Of a stretch of 19,978 bases of DNA, positions 6,722 through 14,281 are shown in pieces. The notes beneath the pieces were generated by a model. That model had not been told where the DNA came from. It saw only the letters and a program-made list of their open reading frames with translations, and made no database searches. The stretch is from an uncultured Collinsella sp. (GTDB lineage: Bacteria; Actinomycetota; Coriobacteriia; Coriobacteriales; Coriobacteriaceae): assembly GCA_900768265.1 (NCBI GenBank), contig CAAGCF010000010.1, forward strand, positions 1 to 19,978, read 5' to 3'. The position numbers and the translations under genes were made by a program. Every line of letters begins with the position of its first letter. Positions within the stretch are counted from its first letter, which is position 1.

Positions 6722-7393
6722 TTATGCCTCCTGTGCGGCCTCGTTGCCCAGCTTCTGCAGCAGCGCAACCTCGGCGGCGGGATCTTCGGACTTAAATACG
6801 GCGGAGCCGGCTACGAGCACGTTGGCGCCGGCCTTGACGACCTCAGCGATGTTCTTGGAAGAAATGCCGCCGTCGACCTCAATCAGGGGCGACACGCCGT
6901 GGCGCTCGCACATGGCCTTGAGCTCGTGGAGTTTGGCGATGGTACCGGGGATAAAACTCTGGCCGCCAAAGCCGGGGTTCACGCTCATCAGCAGCACCAT
7001 ATCGACGACATCAATGATGCTCTCGAGCACGCACACGGGCGTTGCGGGGTTGAGTACCACGCCGGCCTTGACGCCGCGCTGCTGCAGATGGGTGAGCGTG
7101 CGGTGCAGGTGTGTGGAGGCCTCGTAGTGCACGGTGATCATATCGGCGCCGGCATCGGCGTACCAATCGACCGTCTCGTCGGGGTTCGACACCATGAGGT
7201 GCGCATCGACCGGTACATCGGTGGAGCGCTTGACGGCCTTGAGGATGTCGACGCCAAAGGTGAGGTTACCGGTAAAGTGACCGTCCATAACGTCGAAGTG
7301 CACGTAGTCGGCACCGGCGATCTTGTCGAGCTCGCCTTTGAGGTTGGCCATATCGGCCGAAAGGACGGACGGAGCGATTTTGATGGAACCCAT
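6722..7393 (-). CDS. rpe: ribulose-phosphate 3-epimerase
   Basis: Rpe interconverts ribulose-5-phosphate and xylulose-5-phosphate in the pentose phosphate pathway. It is a (beta/alpha)8 barrel with a catalytic metal bound by His32, Asp34, His65 and Asp174. Visible motifs are IAPSVLSAD, VHFDVMDGHF, AHLMV, SVNPGFGGQSF and EVDGGI. The two catalytic aspartates, 34 and 174, are present. The length of 223 aa is standard. The ATG at 7393 is preceded by AAAGG at normal distance. It follows gpsA after 18 nt and precedes the cysteine desulfurase by 6 nt, so it belongs to the same transcript. One small deviation is TGNLTFG, where many family members have a Pro (PNLTFG). Confidence 0.97.
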   Translation of the reverse strand: MGSIKIAPSVLSADMANLKGELDKIAGADYVHFDVMDGHFTGNLTFGVDILKAVKRSTDVPVDAHLMVSNPDETVDWYADAGADMITVHYEASTHLHRTLTHLQQRGVKAGVVLNPATPVCVLESIIDVVDMVLLMSVNPGFGGQSFIPGTIAKLHELKAMCERHGVSPLIEVDGGISSKNIAEVVKAGANVLVAGSAVFKSEDPAAEVALLQKLGNEAAQEA

Positions 7394-7411
7394 GGTAGAA
7401 GCCTTTCTGCG

Positions 7412-8419
7412 CTAGTCGGTGAGTCCGTAGAACTCTTGGGAGGGTACGCGATCGGTAAGAATCTCGAGCGCCCTATCCAAAGTAACACCGTTGTAGAGCG
7501 TTTGCTCCACGGCAAAGGTGAGCGGAATGTCTACGCCCAGTGAACGGGCGAGCTCGCTGACGCTGCGGGCCGCGACAGCGCCCTCGACCACCATATGCGT
7601 GCGCGTCTGGTACTCGTCGAGCGAAACGCCGTGGGCAAACTCGTAGCCAAAGGTGCGGTTGCGCGAATGCTCGGAGGTGCAGGTGGCGATAAGGTCGCCC
7701 ATGCCGGCAAGTCCCATGCAGGTCATGGCCTGACCGCCGCGGGCGTGTACCAGGCGGCTGATCTCGGCTAGACCGCGCGTCATGATGAGGGCAAGCGTGT
7801 TGTCGCCCGCACCCGAGCCGGCGGAGATGCCGCACACGATGGCGATGACGTTTTTCATGGCGCCGCAGACCTCGACGCCAGTCATGTCCTGCGACAGGTA
7901 GATGCGGAAGGCCGTGGAAAGCAGCAGCTCCTTAAAGGTCTCCCCCACCTGCTGGTCTTCACTGGCGATGACGGCGGCCGAAAGCCCGCCGCGGCAGATC
8001 TCCTCGGCATGGTTGGGGCCCGAGAGGGCCGCCACACGCCGCTCGTTGCCGATCTCGCTGGCGATGACCTCGCTCATGAGCAGGCCGGACTCGGGCTCAA
8101 TTCCCTTGGTGAGGCACAGAACCGGCGTCTCGTCCTCGATGAACGGCGCCGCCTGATGGCACACGTCGCGCAGGTGCGTGGAGGGCACGGCAAAGATGAT
8201 GGCCTCGGCGCCGTCGAGCGCCTGGGCCAAGTCCGTCGTGGCGACAACGTTTTCCGGCAGCACGTAGTCCACCAGATAGCGGGGATTACGGTTCTCGCCG
8301 TTAATGCCGGCGGCCGTCTGCTCGCTATGGGCCCACATGGTCACGCGCTCGGCTCGCGCGGCGGCAAGGCCGGCGACGGCGGTTCCCCAGGAGCCGGAGC
8401 CAATCAGCGCAACATTCAT
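7412..8419 (-). CDS. gpsA: glycerol-3-phosphate dehydrogenase [NAD(P)+]
   Basis: GpsA reduces dihydroxyacetone phosphate to sn-glycerol-3-phosphate, the backbone for phospholipids. The N-terminal Rossmann domain opens with GSGSWGTAVA (7-16). Further landmarks are TKGIE (104-108), LSGPNHAEE, the catalytic Lys189 in GAMKNVIAI, and LAGMGDLIATCTS...SRNR toward the C-terminus. The length of 335 aa is normal. The ATG at 8419 has AGGAGAG upstream. It lies 9 nt after plsY, the acyltransferase that uses its product, and this pairing is common in Gram-positive bacteria. Confidence 0.97.
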   Translation of the reverse strand: MNVALIGSGSWGTAVAGLAAARAERVTMWAHSEQTAAGINGENRNPRYLVDYVLPENVVATTDLAQALDGAEAIIFAVPSTHLRDVCHQAAPFIEDETPVLCLTKGIEPESGLLMSEVIASEIGNERRVAALSGPNHAEEICRGGLSAAVIASEDQQVGETFKELLLSTAFRIYLSQDMTGVEVCGAMKNVIAIVCGISAGSGAGDNTLALIMTRGLAEISRLVHARGGQAMTCMGLAGMGDLIATCTSEHSRNRTFGYEFAHGVSLDEYQTRTHMVVEGAVAARSVSELARSLGVDIPLTFAVEQTLYNGVTLDRALEILTDRVPSQEFYGLTD

Positions 8420-8428
8420 GACTCTCTC

Positions 8429-9112
8429 CTACTTATCGTCGGGCTCGGTGACGCGCTTGGTAAACGAGAGCTTGGACTCCTTACCCGTCATGAGCTTTTT
8501 GATGTTCGCGCGATGGGCCCACACCACGGTGATGCCGATCATCGCCATGCAAAACTTGAGGCCCAGGCTGCTGTACGGAAAGACCGCGCAGGCGGCGATG
8601 GGAAGACCGATGGCGGCGGCAAGTGAACCCACCGACACGTACTTGGTGATGGCGACGGCCACGATAAACATGCCCAGCAGCGACAGGCCAATAGGCCAGT
8701 ACCAGGCAAGAATCACGCCCAGGCCCACGGCGATACCCTTACCGCCGTGGAAGTTAAGGTAGGGAGAAAAGATGTGTCCCCACACGGCAGCCAGACAAAT
8801 GACGCCAAGCATCCAGTCGCCGGCGGCACCGGGAGCCATGATGCTCACAGGGAAGCCATAGCCCACGCTCGCAATGAGCGGACGCGCGATAAGGACGCAG
8901 ATGGCGCCCTTAAGGCAGTCGAGCAGCAGGGTGAGCGCGGCGACCTTGGGGCCGGCCACACGCAGAGCGTTGGTGGTGCCGATGTTGCCGGAGCCCGCCT
9001 TGCGAATGTCGGTGTGGTTGAACATGCGGCCCAGGATCAAGCCAAACGGAATCGCTCCGATAAAGAACGAGACCACGGCGCAGATGGCGGTCAGCAGAAT
9101 CGGATTAAGCAT
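8429..9112 (-). CDS. plsY: acyl-phosphate glycerol-3-phosphate acyltransferase
   Basis: PlsY is an integral membrane enzyme that transfers an acyl group from acyl-phosphate to the sn-1 position of glycerol-3-phosphate, giving lysophosphatidate. The protein is hydrophobic, with several predicted membrane helices, and carries the three family motifs: SGNIGTTN (41-48), GHIFSPYLNFHGGKG (112-126) and a basic C-terminal loop WAHRANIKKLMTGKE. The length of 227 aa fits the family. The ATG at 9112 is chosen over a longer open frame (to 9211) because AAGGAG lies 7 nt upstream (9120-9125) and the next residues form the first membrane helix. It overlaps the der stop by 8 nt, so it is translationally coupled. 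GpsA follows 9 nt later and PlsC is in the same array. Confidence 0.96.
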   Translation of the reverse strand: MLNPILLTAICAVVSFFIGAIPFGLILGRMFNHTDIRKAGSGNIGTTNALRVAGPKVAALTLLLDCLKGAICVLIARPLIASVGYGFPVSIMAPGAAGDWMLGVICLAAVWGHIFSPYLNFHGGKGIAVGLGVILAWYWPIGLSLLGMFIVAVAITKYVSVGSLAAAIGLPIAACAVFPYSSLGLKFCMAMIGITVVWAHRANIKKLMTGKESKLSFTKRVTEPDDK

Positions 9113-10439
9113 CCTTTTGCTCCTTCTTCCTAAAGAAGAGTCGAATGGGCGTACCGGCGAAATCGAAGGTCGAGCGCATGCGGTTTTCAACGTAGCGCTG
9201 GTAGGTGTCATTGACCAGGTCGCTGTGGTTGACGAAGAACGTGAACGTCGGCGGGTTGACGCCCGTCTGGGTCACGTAGTGCATGCGCAGGCGGCGCTTG
9301 CCGTCCACCACGGTGTGGCCAAACTCGCGCAGGTCGGTGAGGAACGTGTTGAGGCGCGAGGTGCTGATCTTTTGCGAGCGCGTCTTTTCGGCCGCGTCGA
9401 CCATCGCCCAGATCTTCTCGACGCTGCGGCCGGTGAGGGCCGAGATGCGCAGGTACTGGGCCCAAGGAGCCATGACGCCCAGACGGCGGTCGACGGTCTC
9501 CATGCAGGCCTCGCGCTTGCGGTCGTCGTCGAGCAGGTCCCACTTGTTGAGCAGCACCACGATGGCGCAGCCGCGCTCAATGGCCAAGCCCATGACTTTC
9601 TGGTCCTGCTCGGTGACGCCCACGGAGGCGTCGACGACGAGCAGTGCCACGTCGGCGCGGTCGATGGCGCGCAGGCCGCGGACCATGGAGTAGTACTCGA
9701 TGTTCTCGTACACGGTGCTCTTCTTGCGAATGCCCGCGGTGTCGACCATACGGTAGTGCTTGCCGTCGCGCTCGACGACGGTATCGATGGCGTCGCGCGT
9801 GGTGCCGGCAATGTTGGACACGATGGAGCGATCGGCGCCCAGAATGCGGTTGAACAGCGACGACTTACCGGCATTGGGGCGGCCGATGATGGCCACGTTC
9901 AGTGCATCGGGGAACTCGTCGGCGACCTCGTCCTCTTCCTCGGGGAGCAAGGCTACGATGTCGTCGAGCAGGTCGCCCGTGCCATGGCCGTGCAGGGCCG
10001 AGAGCGGCGTGGGCTCACCGATGCCGAGCGAATAGAACTCCCAGATGTTGTCGTTCTCGCGATCGGGGTTGTCGAGCTTGTTCACCAGCAGAAAGACCGG
10101 CTTGTCGGAGCGCTTGAGCATGCGGGCGACCGACTCGTCTTCCTCGGTGACGCCGGTGCGGCCGTCGACCACAAACAGGATGACGGCGGCTTCCTCGGCG
10201 GCGGCGAGTGCCTGGTCGCGGATGGACGTGGCAAAGACGTCGTCGCTCTTGAGCGGCTCGATACCGCCCGTGTCGACGATGGTGAACTCGCGGCCGTTCC
10301 AATCGGCCGTGTGATACGAGCGGTCGCGCGTGACGCCGCGGGACTCGTGGACGATGGCGTCCGAGGTCTGGGCCAGGCGGTTAACGAGCGTGGACTTGCC
10401 CACGTTGGGGCGTCCGACGACGGCGACGATAGGTTTCAT
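9105..10439 (-). CDS. der: ribosome biogenesis GTPase Der (EngA)
   Basis: Der is an essential tandem GTPase needed for maturation of the 50S ribosomal subunit. Domain 1 has P-loop GRPNVGKS (9-16), a switch II DTGG and NKLD (120-123). Domain 2 has GRPNAGKS (186-193), DTAG (233-236) and NKWD (298-301). The C-terminal KH-like domain (~355-444) follows. The length of 444 aa is typical. The ATG at 10439 is set by AAAGGAG 5 nt upstream (10445-10451) and by MKPIVAVVGRPN as a normal N-terminus; an open frame runs further upstream but only through the preceding gene. It lies 10 nt after the DUF512 gene. Confidence 0.98.
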   Translation of the reverse strand: MKPIVAVVGRPNVGKSTLVNRLAQTSDAIVHESRGVTRDRSYHTADWNGREFTIVDTGGIEPLKSDDVFATSIRDQALAAAEEAAVILFVVDGRTGVTEEDESVARMLKRSDKPVFLLVNKLDNPDRENDNIWEFYSLGIGEPTPLSALHGHGTGDLLDDIVALLPEEEDEVADEFPDALNVAIIGRPNAGKSSLFNRILGADRSIVSNIAGTTRDAIDTVVERDGKHYRMVDTAGIRKKSTVYENIEYYSMVRGLRAIDRADVALLVVDASVGVTEQDQKVMGLAIERGCAIVVLLNKWDLLDDDRKREACMETVDRRLGVMAPWAQYLRISALTGRSVEKIWAMVDAAEKTRSQKISTSRLNTFLTDLREFGHTVVDGKRRLRMHYVTQTGVNPPTFTFFVNHSDLVNDTYQRYVENRMRSTFDFAGTPIRLFFRKKEQKDA

Positions 10440-10449
10440 CTGCTCTCCT

Positions 10450-11892
10450 TTAATGGGTAGGGTCAGCGGAATTAGTAGAGTCGGCAGGCACAATGCCAAG
10501 GATGTGCTCCAGGGTATCGAGCAGCTCATGCGGCATGGTCGACACCACATGAACCTCGGCGCCGCGACTGGTAAGGCTTGCGAGTAAATCGTCACGATGA
10601 TACTCGTCAAGCGTCATGCCGTCAGCGTTGAACATGAGCTTAGGCACAAAGAGCATAACCCCCGACAGGTCTTGCGACAGCTGCTCCAGGATATCGCTGG
10701 CGACGATGAGGCCGGTCACGTCCACGTTGCCGCCAAAGTAGCGATTTTTGATGGCTGTGACGGTGCCGGCGAGGCCGTGCGGCGATTCCACAAAGCGCGC
10801 AACCGTATCGCGCGCGCTGGCACCCGAGAGGCACAGCAAGCGCTGGCCCCGGGCGGCGATTCCCTCGCGAACGCGGGTCAGGCGCTCGGCATCGGCGGCG
10901 AGCACGTTGTCGGTCTCGTCTAGATAGGAGCGGATCATGCCGATGCCGTCATAGTACTGCGGGTAGCCGTCGTAAAAGTCCGCCTCGGGAGGCTCGATGC
11001 CGGCGTCCAGATAGAACTCATCGCTCATCTGGAAGGTGTGGCGGCCAAAGCGCTCGAAGGCACGGTCCTGGAAAGGCCGGATCATGGCAATGGTTTCGCG
11101 CGCGAGCTCGGGCTTGTCGCTGTAGGACCAGCTAAAACGGTTCTGATGCTTGGTAAAACCGAGCGGCACGATACCCAGGCTCGTGATCTGTTCGTGATCC
11201 TCGCAAAAGCGAAGCGTCTTTAGCAGTTCTTCGCCGTCGTTCATGCCGGGGCACAGCACGATTTGCGCGTGAATCTCGATGCCGGCTGCCATGATGGCCT
11301 CGAGCACGTCCATGCCGCGCTGGGCGTTGCGGCCCATCATACGGCGGCGGACATCGGGGCTCACGGCATGGACCGACACGTTCATGGGGCTCATGTTGCG
11401 ATCGATAACGTTTTGCACGTCCTCGTCGGAAAGGTTCGTGAGCGTGACAAAGTTACCCTGTAAAAAGCTCAGGCGATAGTCGTCGTCGCGAATGTAGAGC
11501 GTGGAGCGGCCGCCCTTGGGCAGCATGGTCATAAAGCAGAACACGCAGGCGTTGACGCAGGTGCGCATACCATCGAAGATGGGGCCATCGAACTCCAAGC
11601 CCCAGTCCTCTCCCGGGAAGCGGTCGAGCTCCACGGGCGTGACGGTGTTGTCGCGCGGGTCGAAAACCTCCAGCTCGACGGTGTCGTCATCTGCCTCCCA
11701 GAGCCACACGATCATGTCGGTGAGCTGCTCCCCGTTGACCGTGAGCACGCGCATGCCCGGCTCGATACCCACATCCCATGCGGGCGATTCGGGACGCACG
11801 TTCTTAACGAGCGCGCCCTCACCCGGCTCGGGGTCGCGGCTGCGCCCGTAATCGGCCACCTCGGCGGCGTATGCGGGTACGGTCTGGTCCAT
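10450..11892 (-). CDS. DUF512 radical-SAM protein with N-terminal PDZ domain
   Basis: This 480-aa protein combines a PDZ-like domain (~20-75: GALVKNVRPESPAWDVGIEPGM), a radical-SAM core and the C-terminal DUF512 region. The 4Fe-4S ligands are Cys112, Cys116 and Cys119 in TCVNACVFCF, the CxxxCxxC pattern. Downstream barrel features include SVHAVSPDVRRRMMGR and IVLCPGMNDG. The reaction and substrate of this family are unknown as far as I can tell. It commonly lies just upstream of der in clostridia, which suggests a link to ribosome or envelope housekeeping. ATG 11892 is taken as the start, 2 nt after ispH; AAGGAG is 14 nt upstream, which is rather far. An in-frame TTG at 11904 overlapping ispH is the alternative, but its spacing would be too short. 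Confidence 0.9.
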   Translation of the reverse strand: MDQTVPAYAAEVADYGRSRDPEPGEGALVKNVRPESPAWDVGIEPGMRVLTVNGEQLTDMIVWLWEADDDTVELEVFDPRDNTVTPVELDRFPGEDWGLEFDGPIFDGMRTCVNACVFCFMTMLPKGGRSTLYIRDDDYRLSFLQGNFVTLTNLSDEDVQNVIDRNMSPMNVSVHAVSPDVRRRMMGRNAQRGMDVLEAIMAAGIEIHAQIVLCPGMNDGEELLKTLRFCEDHEQITSLGIVPLGFTKHQNRFSWSYSDKPELARETIAMIRPFQDRAFERFGRHTFQMSDEFYLDAGIEPPEADFYDGYPQYYDGIGMIRSYLDETDNVLAADAERLTRVREGIAARGQRLLCLSGASARDTVARFVESPHGLAGTVTAIKNRYFGGNVDVTGLIVASDILEQLSQDLSGVMLFVPKLMFNADGMTLDEYHRDDLLASLTSRGAEVHVVSTMPHELLDTLEHILGIVPADSTNSADPTH

Positions 11893-11894
11893 GG

Positions 11895-12794
11895 TTAGCG
11901 GCAAAGCTCCTTGATGCGCGCAACGGCGCGTTCGATGTGTTCTTGCGGGGTGGAAGCTCCGGCAGTGATGCCGATGCGGCGCGCGTTGTCAAACCATGCG
12001 GCCTCGAGCTCGGAAGCTTCCTCGATGTGATGCGTGTGCTCGCAGGCATCGGCACAAATCTGCGCCAGGCGGCGCGTGTTGCCCGAATTTTTGCCGCCCA
12101 CGACGACCATGCAATCACAGCGGTTGGCGAGGGCTGCGGCTGCCTGCTGGCGCTCGCTCGTGGCGGCGCAGATCGTGTTGATCACACGCAGCTCCTGCAC
12201 GCGCGGGGTGATGGAGGCCACAACCTCGGCCAGGTTCTGCGCGGTCTGGGTGGTCTGCACAACCAGACCCACCTTGCCCTTGAGTGGCAGTGCGCCCGCA
12301 TCGGCGGCGCAACTCACGACTTGAGCGTCATCACCAGCGTGGCCCAGAATACCCTCGACTTCGGGGTGGCCCGGCTCGCCCACGACGATCACGTGGTAGC
12401 CCTCGCGTACCAGGCGCTCGGCCGCCACGTGGACCTTCTTCACGTAGGGACAGGTGGCGTCGACCACGGTAAGGCCGCGCTCGCGGGCAGCATCGATCAC
12501 CTGCGGCACCACGCCGTGGGCGCGGATGATCACGGTACCGGTTGCGGCGCTATCCAGGTTCTCAGCCAGGCTAACGCCTGCCTCAGCGAGCTCGCGCACC
12601 ACGATAGGGTTATGGATGAGCGGACCCAAGGTATGGACCTGAGTGCACTCCCCTGCCTGCGGTGCAGCGGCCAGCGCCATATCGAGCGCACGCTGTACGC
12701 CATAGCAAGTGCCGGCGTGGGCGGCGATCTCGATGGTAGGCGCGGTTGCCTGGTCGAATGCAGTCGCGGCGGTGTTCGTCACGTTCTCGTTCAT
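11895..12794 (-). CDS. ispH: 4-hydroxy-3-methylbut-2-enyl diphosphate reductase
   Basis: IspH carries out the last step of the non-mevalonate isoprenoid pathway, reducing HMBPP to IPP and DMAPP with an Fe-S cluster. The three cluster cysteines are Cys30 (HAGTCYGV), Cys115 (DATCPYV) and Cys209 (NTICAATSERQ). The substrate-binding motifs RAHGV, GEPGHPEVEG (with the catalytic-type Glu region), TTQT and GGKNSGNT are also present. The length of 299 aa is the stand-alone form; there is no fused S1 ribosomal domain as in many clostridia. The ATG at 12794 starts 2 nt after plsC ends. An in-frame GTG at 12824 would overlap plsC by 28 nt and is not preferred, though the Shine-Dalgarno signal at the ATG (AGG) is weak. 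Confidence 0.97.
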   Translation of the reverse strand: MNENVTNTAATAFDQATAPTIEIAAHAGTCYGVQRALDMALAAAPQAGECTQVHTLGPLIHNPIVVRELAEAGVSLAENLDSAATGTVIIRAHGVVPQVIDAARERGLTVVDATCPYVKKVHVAAERLVREGYHVIVVGEPGHPEVEGILGHAGDDAQVVSCAADAGALPLKGKVGLVVQTTQTAQNLAEVVASITPRVQELRVINTICAATSERQQAAAALANRCDCMVVVGGKNSGNTRRLAQICADACEHTHHIEEASELEAAWFDNARRIGITAGASTPQEHIERAVARIKELCR

Positions 12795-12796
12795 GG

Positions 12797-13525
12797 CTAG
12801 AACCTGCCCGGATGCTCGGCGCACAGATCGTCTCGCATGGAGTAGACGCGGTTCATGGCCTCGGACTCAAACCATTCCAGGCGCTCCGTTCGCTTAAGCC
12901 CGGCCGGTGCGTCGGAAAGCGAGATGGCCTTGCCGGCGCGGATCCAGCACTTCTTGGGACGCATGAGCTTTTTGCCCGCGGGCGTGATGTCGGACCAGCC
13001 ACAGATGGCGAGCGGGTTGACGGGCGCCTTGCCCATCTGGGCGATGAGCGCAAAGCCGCCATGGACCTCGGGCTTGATCTCGCGCGAGCGGATGCGCGTG
13101 CCCTCGGGGAAGATCAAAACGTCCTCGCCGCGCTGCAGCGCATGCTGGGCGGCACGCAGACACTTCATGTCGGCGGTGCCGCGCTCGACGGGAATACCGC
13201 CAACACGACTAAAGGCCCAGCGTACGATCTTGCTCTTGGCGAACTCGGACTTAAAGATGGGGCGAATGCGGCGGCCGCCAAAGAACAGCGCCGTCTCCAC
13301 GGCCAAGAGCTCAGCCATCGAGGTGTGGTTGCAGATGACCACGCTGCCGCGGCCGTCCTGGCGCTCAAACAGCAGATCGGCATCTTCGACCTTCCAACGC
13401 CACATGAGCTTGGAGAAGGCCCAAAGGATGGCCATGACTACGACGACGGTGCCACGAATGAGCGCTGGGAACTCTGCGTAGGGGGCGTTGTAATAGTCCT
13501 CGGGCGTCTGCTTAAACAGGCGCAT
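12797..13525 (-). CDS. plsC: 1-acyl-sn-glycerol-3-phosphate acyltransferase (PlsC-like)
   Basis: This lysophospholipid acyltransferase adds the second acyl chain to lysophosphatidate, giving phosphatidate. An N-terminal hydrophobic segment (~22-42) anchors it. The acyltransferase motifs are NHTSMAE (His67 to Glu72), GGIPVERG (109-116), FPEGTR (139-144) and APVNPLAI (167-174). The first motif reads HX4E where the family norm is HX4D; the codon is a clear GAG. The other motifs are intact, so activity is likely but should not be assumed. The length of 242 aa is normal. The ATG at 13525 follows a perfect AAAGGAGGT (13531-13539) that overlaps the end of cmk, 3 nt upstream of the start region. Confidence 0.93.
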   Translation of the reverse strand: MRLFKQTPEDYYNAPYAEFPALIRGTVVVVMAILWAFSKLMWRWKVEDADLLFERQDGRGSVVICNHTSMAELLAVETALFFGGRRIRPIFKSEFAKSKIVRWAFSRVGGIPVERGTADMKCLRAAQHALQRGEDVLIFPEGTRIRSREIKPEVHGGFALIAQMGKAPVNPLAICGWSDITPAGKKLMRPKKCWIRAGKAISLSDAPAGLKRTERLEWFESEAMNRVYSMRDDLCAEHPGRF

Positions 13526-13528
13526 GGG

Positions 13529-14215
13529 CTACCTCCTTTGGTTGATGAGGTCCTCGATGATCGAGACGACCTCGTCGATGGTATGGGCGGTGGAGTCGAC
13601 GTGCACGGCGTCCTCGGCGGGCACGAGCGGGGCGACCTCGCGGCTGCTGTCAAGCTTGTCGCGCTGCTTAAGGGCGTCGAGAGTCTCGTCGACCTCGGCC
13701 TCGAGCTGCTCGGCAGTAAGCGGCTGGGCGTCGTTTTGGTGACGCTGCAGCACGCGGCGGCGGGCGCGCTCGCGCGGGTCGGCGGTTAGGAAGACCTTGA
13801 CCTGTGCGTTAGGGAACACGACGGTTCCGATGTCGCGACCCTCGGCCACGATATCGCGGTCCTCGGCGGCGCGGCGCTGGTGAATGAGCATGGCGGCGCG
13901 CACGCCCGGGTAGGCCGATACCTTGGATACGTTGGCGTCGACCTGCGGGGTACGAATGGCGGCCGAAGCGTCCTGGCCGTCAATGGTCAGGCGCGTATCC
14001 TCGCCGGTGCCGTTGGTAAAGCGAATCTCGATCTGCTCGGCGAGGGCGTCGATGGCCGTCTCGTCGTCCAGATCGATGCCGCGGTCGAGCGCGGCGAAGG
14101 TGACGGCGCGATACATGGCACCCGTGTCGAGCTTGTTAAAGCCCAGCTGGCGGGCGATCTCCTTGGCGATGGTGGACTTGCCGGAACCGGCGGGGCCGTC
14201 GATGGCGACGATCAT
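13529..14215 (-). CDS. cmk: (d)CMP (cytidylate) kinase
   Basis: Cmk phosphorylates CMP and dCMP with ATP, recycling CMP released by phospholipid and RNA turnover. The P-loop is GPAGSGKST (7-15). The CMP-binding landmarks KLDTGAMYRAVT and VAEGRDIGTVVFP follow, and the lid region carries the basic run RERARRRVLQRH. The length of 228 aa is typical. The ATG at 14215 has AAAGGAAG upstream. A 66-nt gap separates it from the pseudouridine synthase gene, one of the larger gaps in the array. The stop is followed after 3 nt by plsC, whose ribosome-binding site lies inside the cmk end, so the two are coupled. The order cmk-plsC-ispH is common in clostridia. Confidence 0.97.
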   Translation of the reverse strand: MIVAIDGPAGSGKSTIAKEIARQLGFNKLDTGAMYRAVTFAALDRGIDLDDETAIDALAEQIEIRFTNGTGEDTRLTIDGQDASAAIRTPQVDANVSKVSAYPGVRAAMLIHQRRAAEDRDIVAEGRDIGTVVFPNAQVKVFLTADPRERARRRVLQRHQNDAQPLTAEQLEAEVDETLDALKQRDKLDSSREVAPLVPAEDAVHVDSTAHTIDEVVSIIEDLINQRR

Positions 14216-14281
14216 GCAATGCTTCCTTTCGGTGGTTGACGTGCTGGTATGGTTCGCGGGCGTTGGGGTGCGGCGGGTTGC

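Noticed and set aside
9113..9211. N-terminal extension of PlsY
   Set aside because: The extra 33 residues are the der coding sequence in another frame; the ATG at 9112 has the ribosome-binding site and begins the first membrane helix.
8874..10460. 528-codon plus-strand open frame opposite der and plsY
   Set aside because: It is the reverse complement of well-conserved genes. GC-rich codon bias leaves antisense frames open; the translation is rich in Val, Asp and Gly repeats and has no domain or start signal.
11871..13789. Long plus-strand frames opposite ispH, plsC and cmk
   Set aside because: They mirror genes with complete catalytic motifs on the minus strand and have no ribosome-binding sites or recognisable domains.
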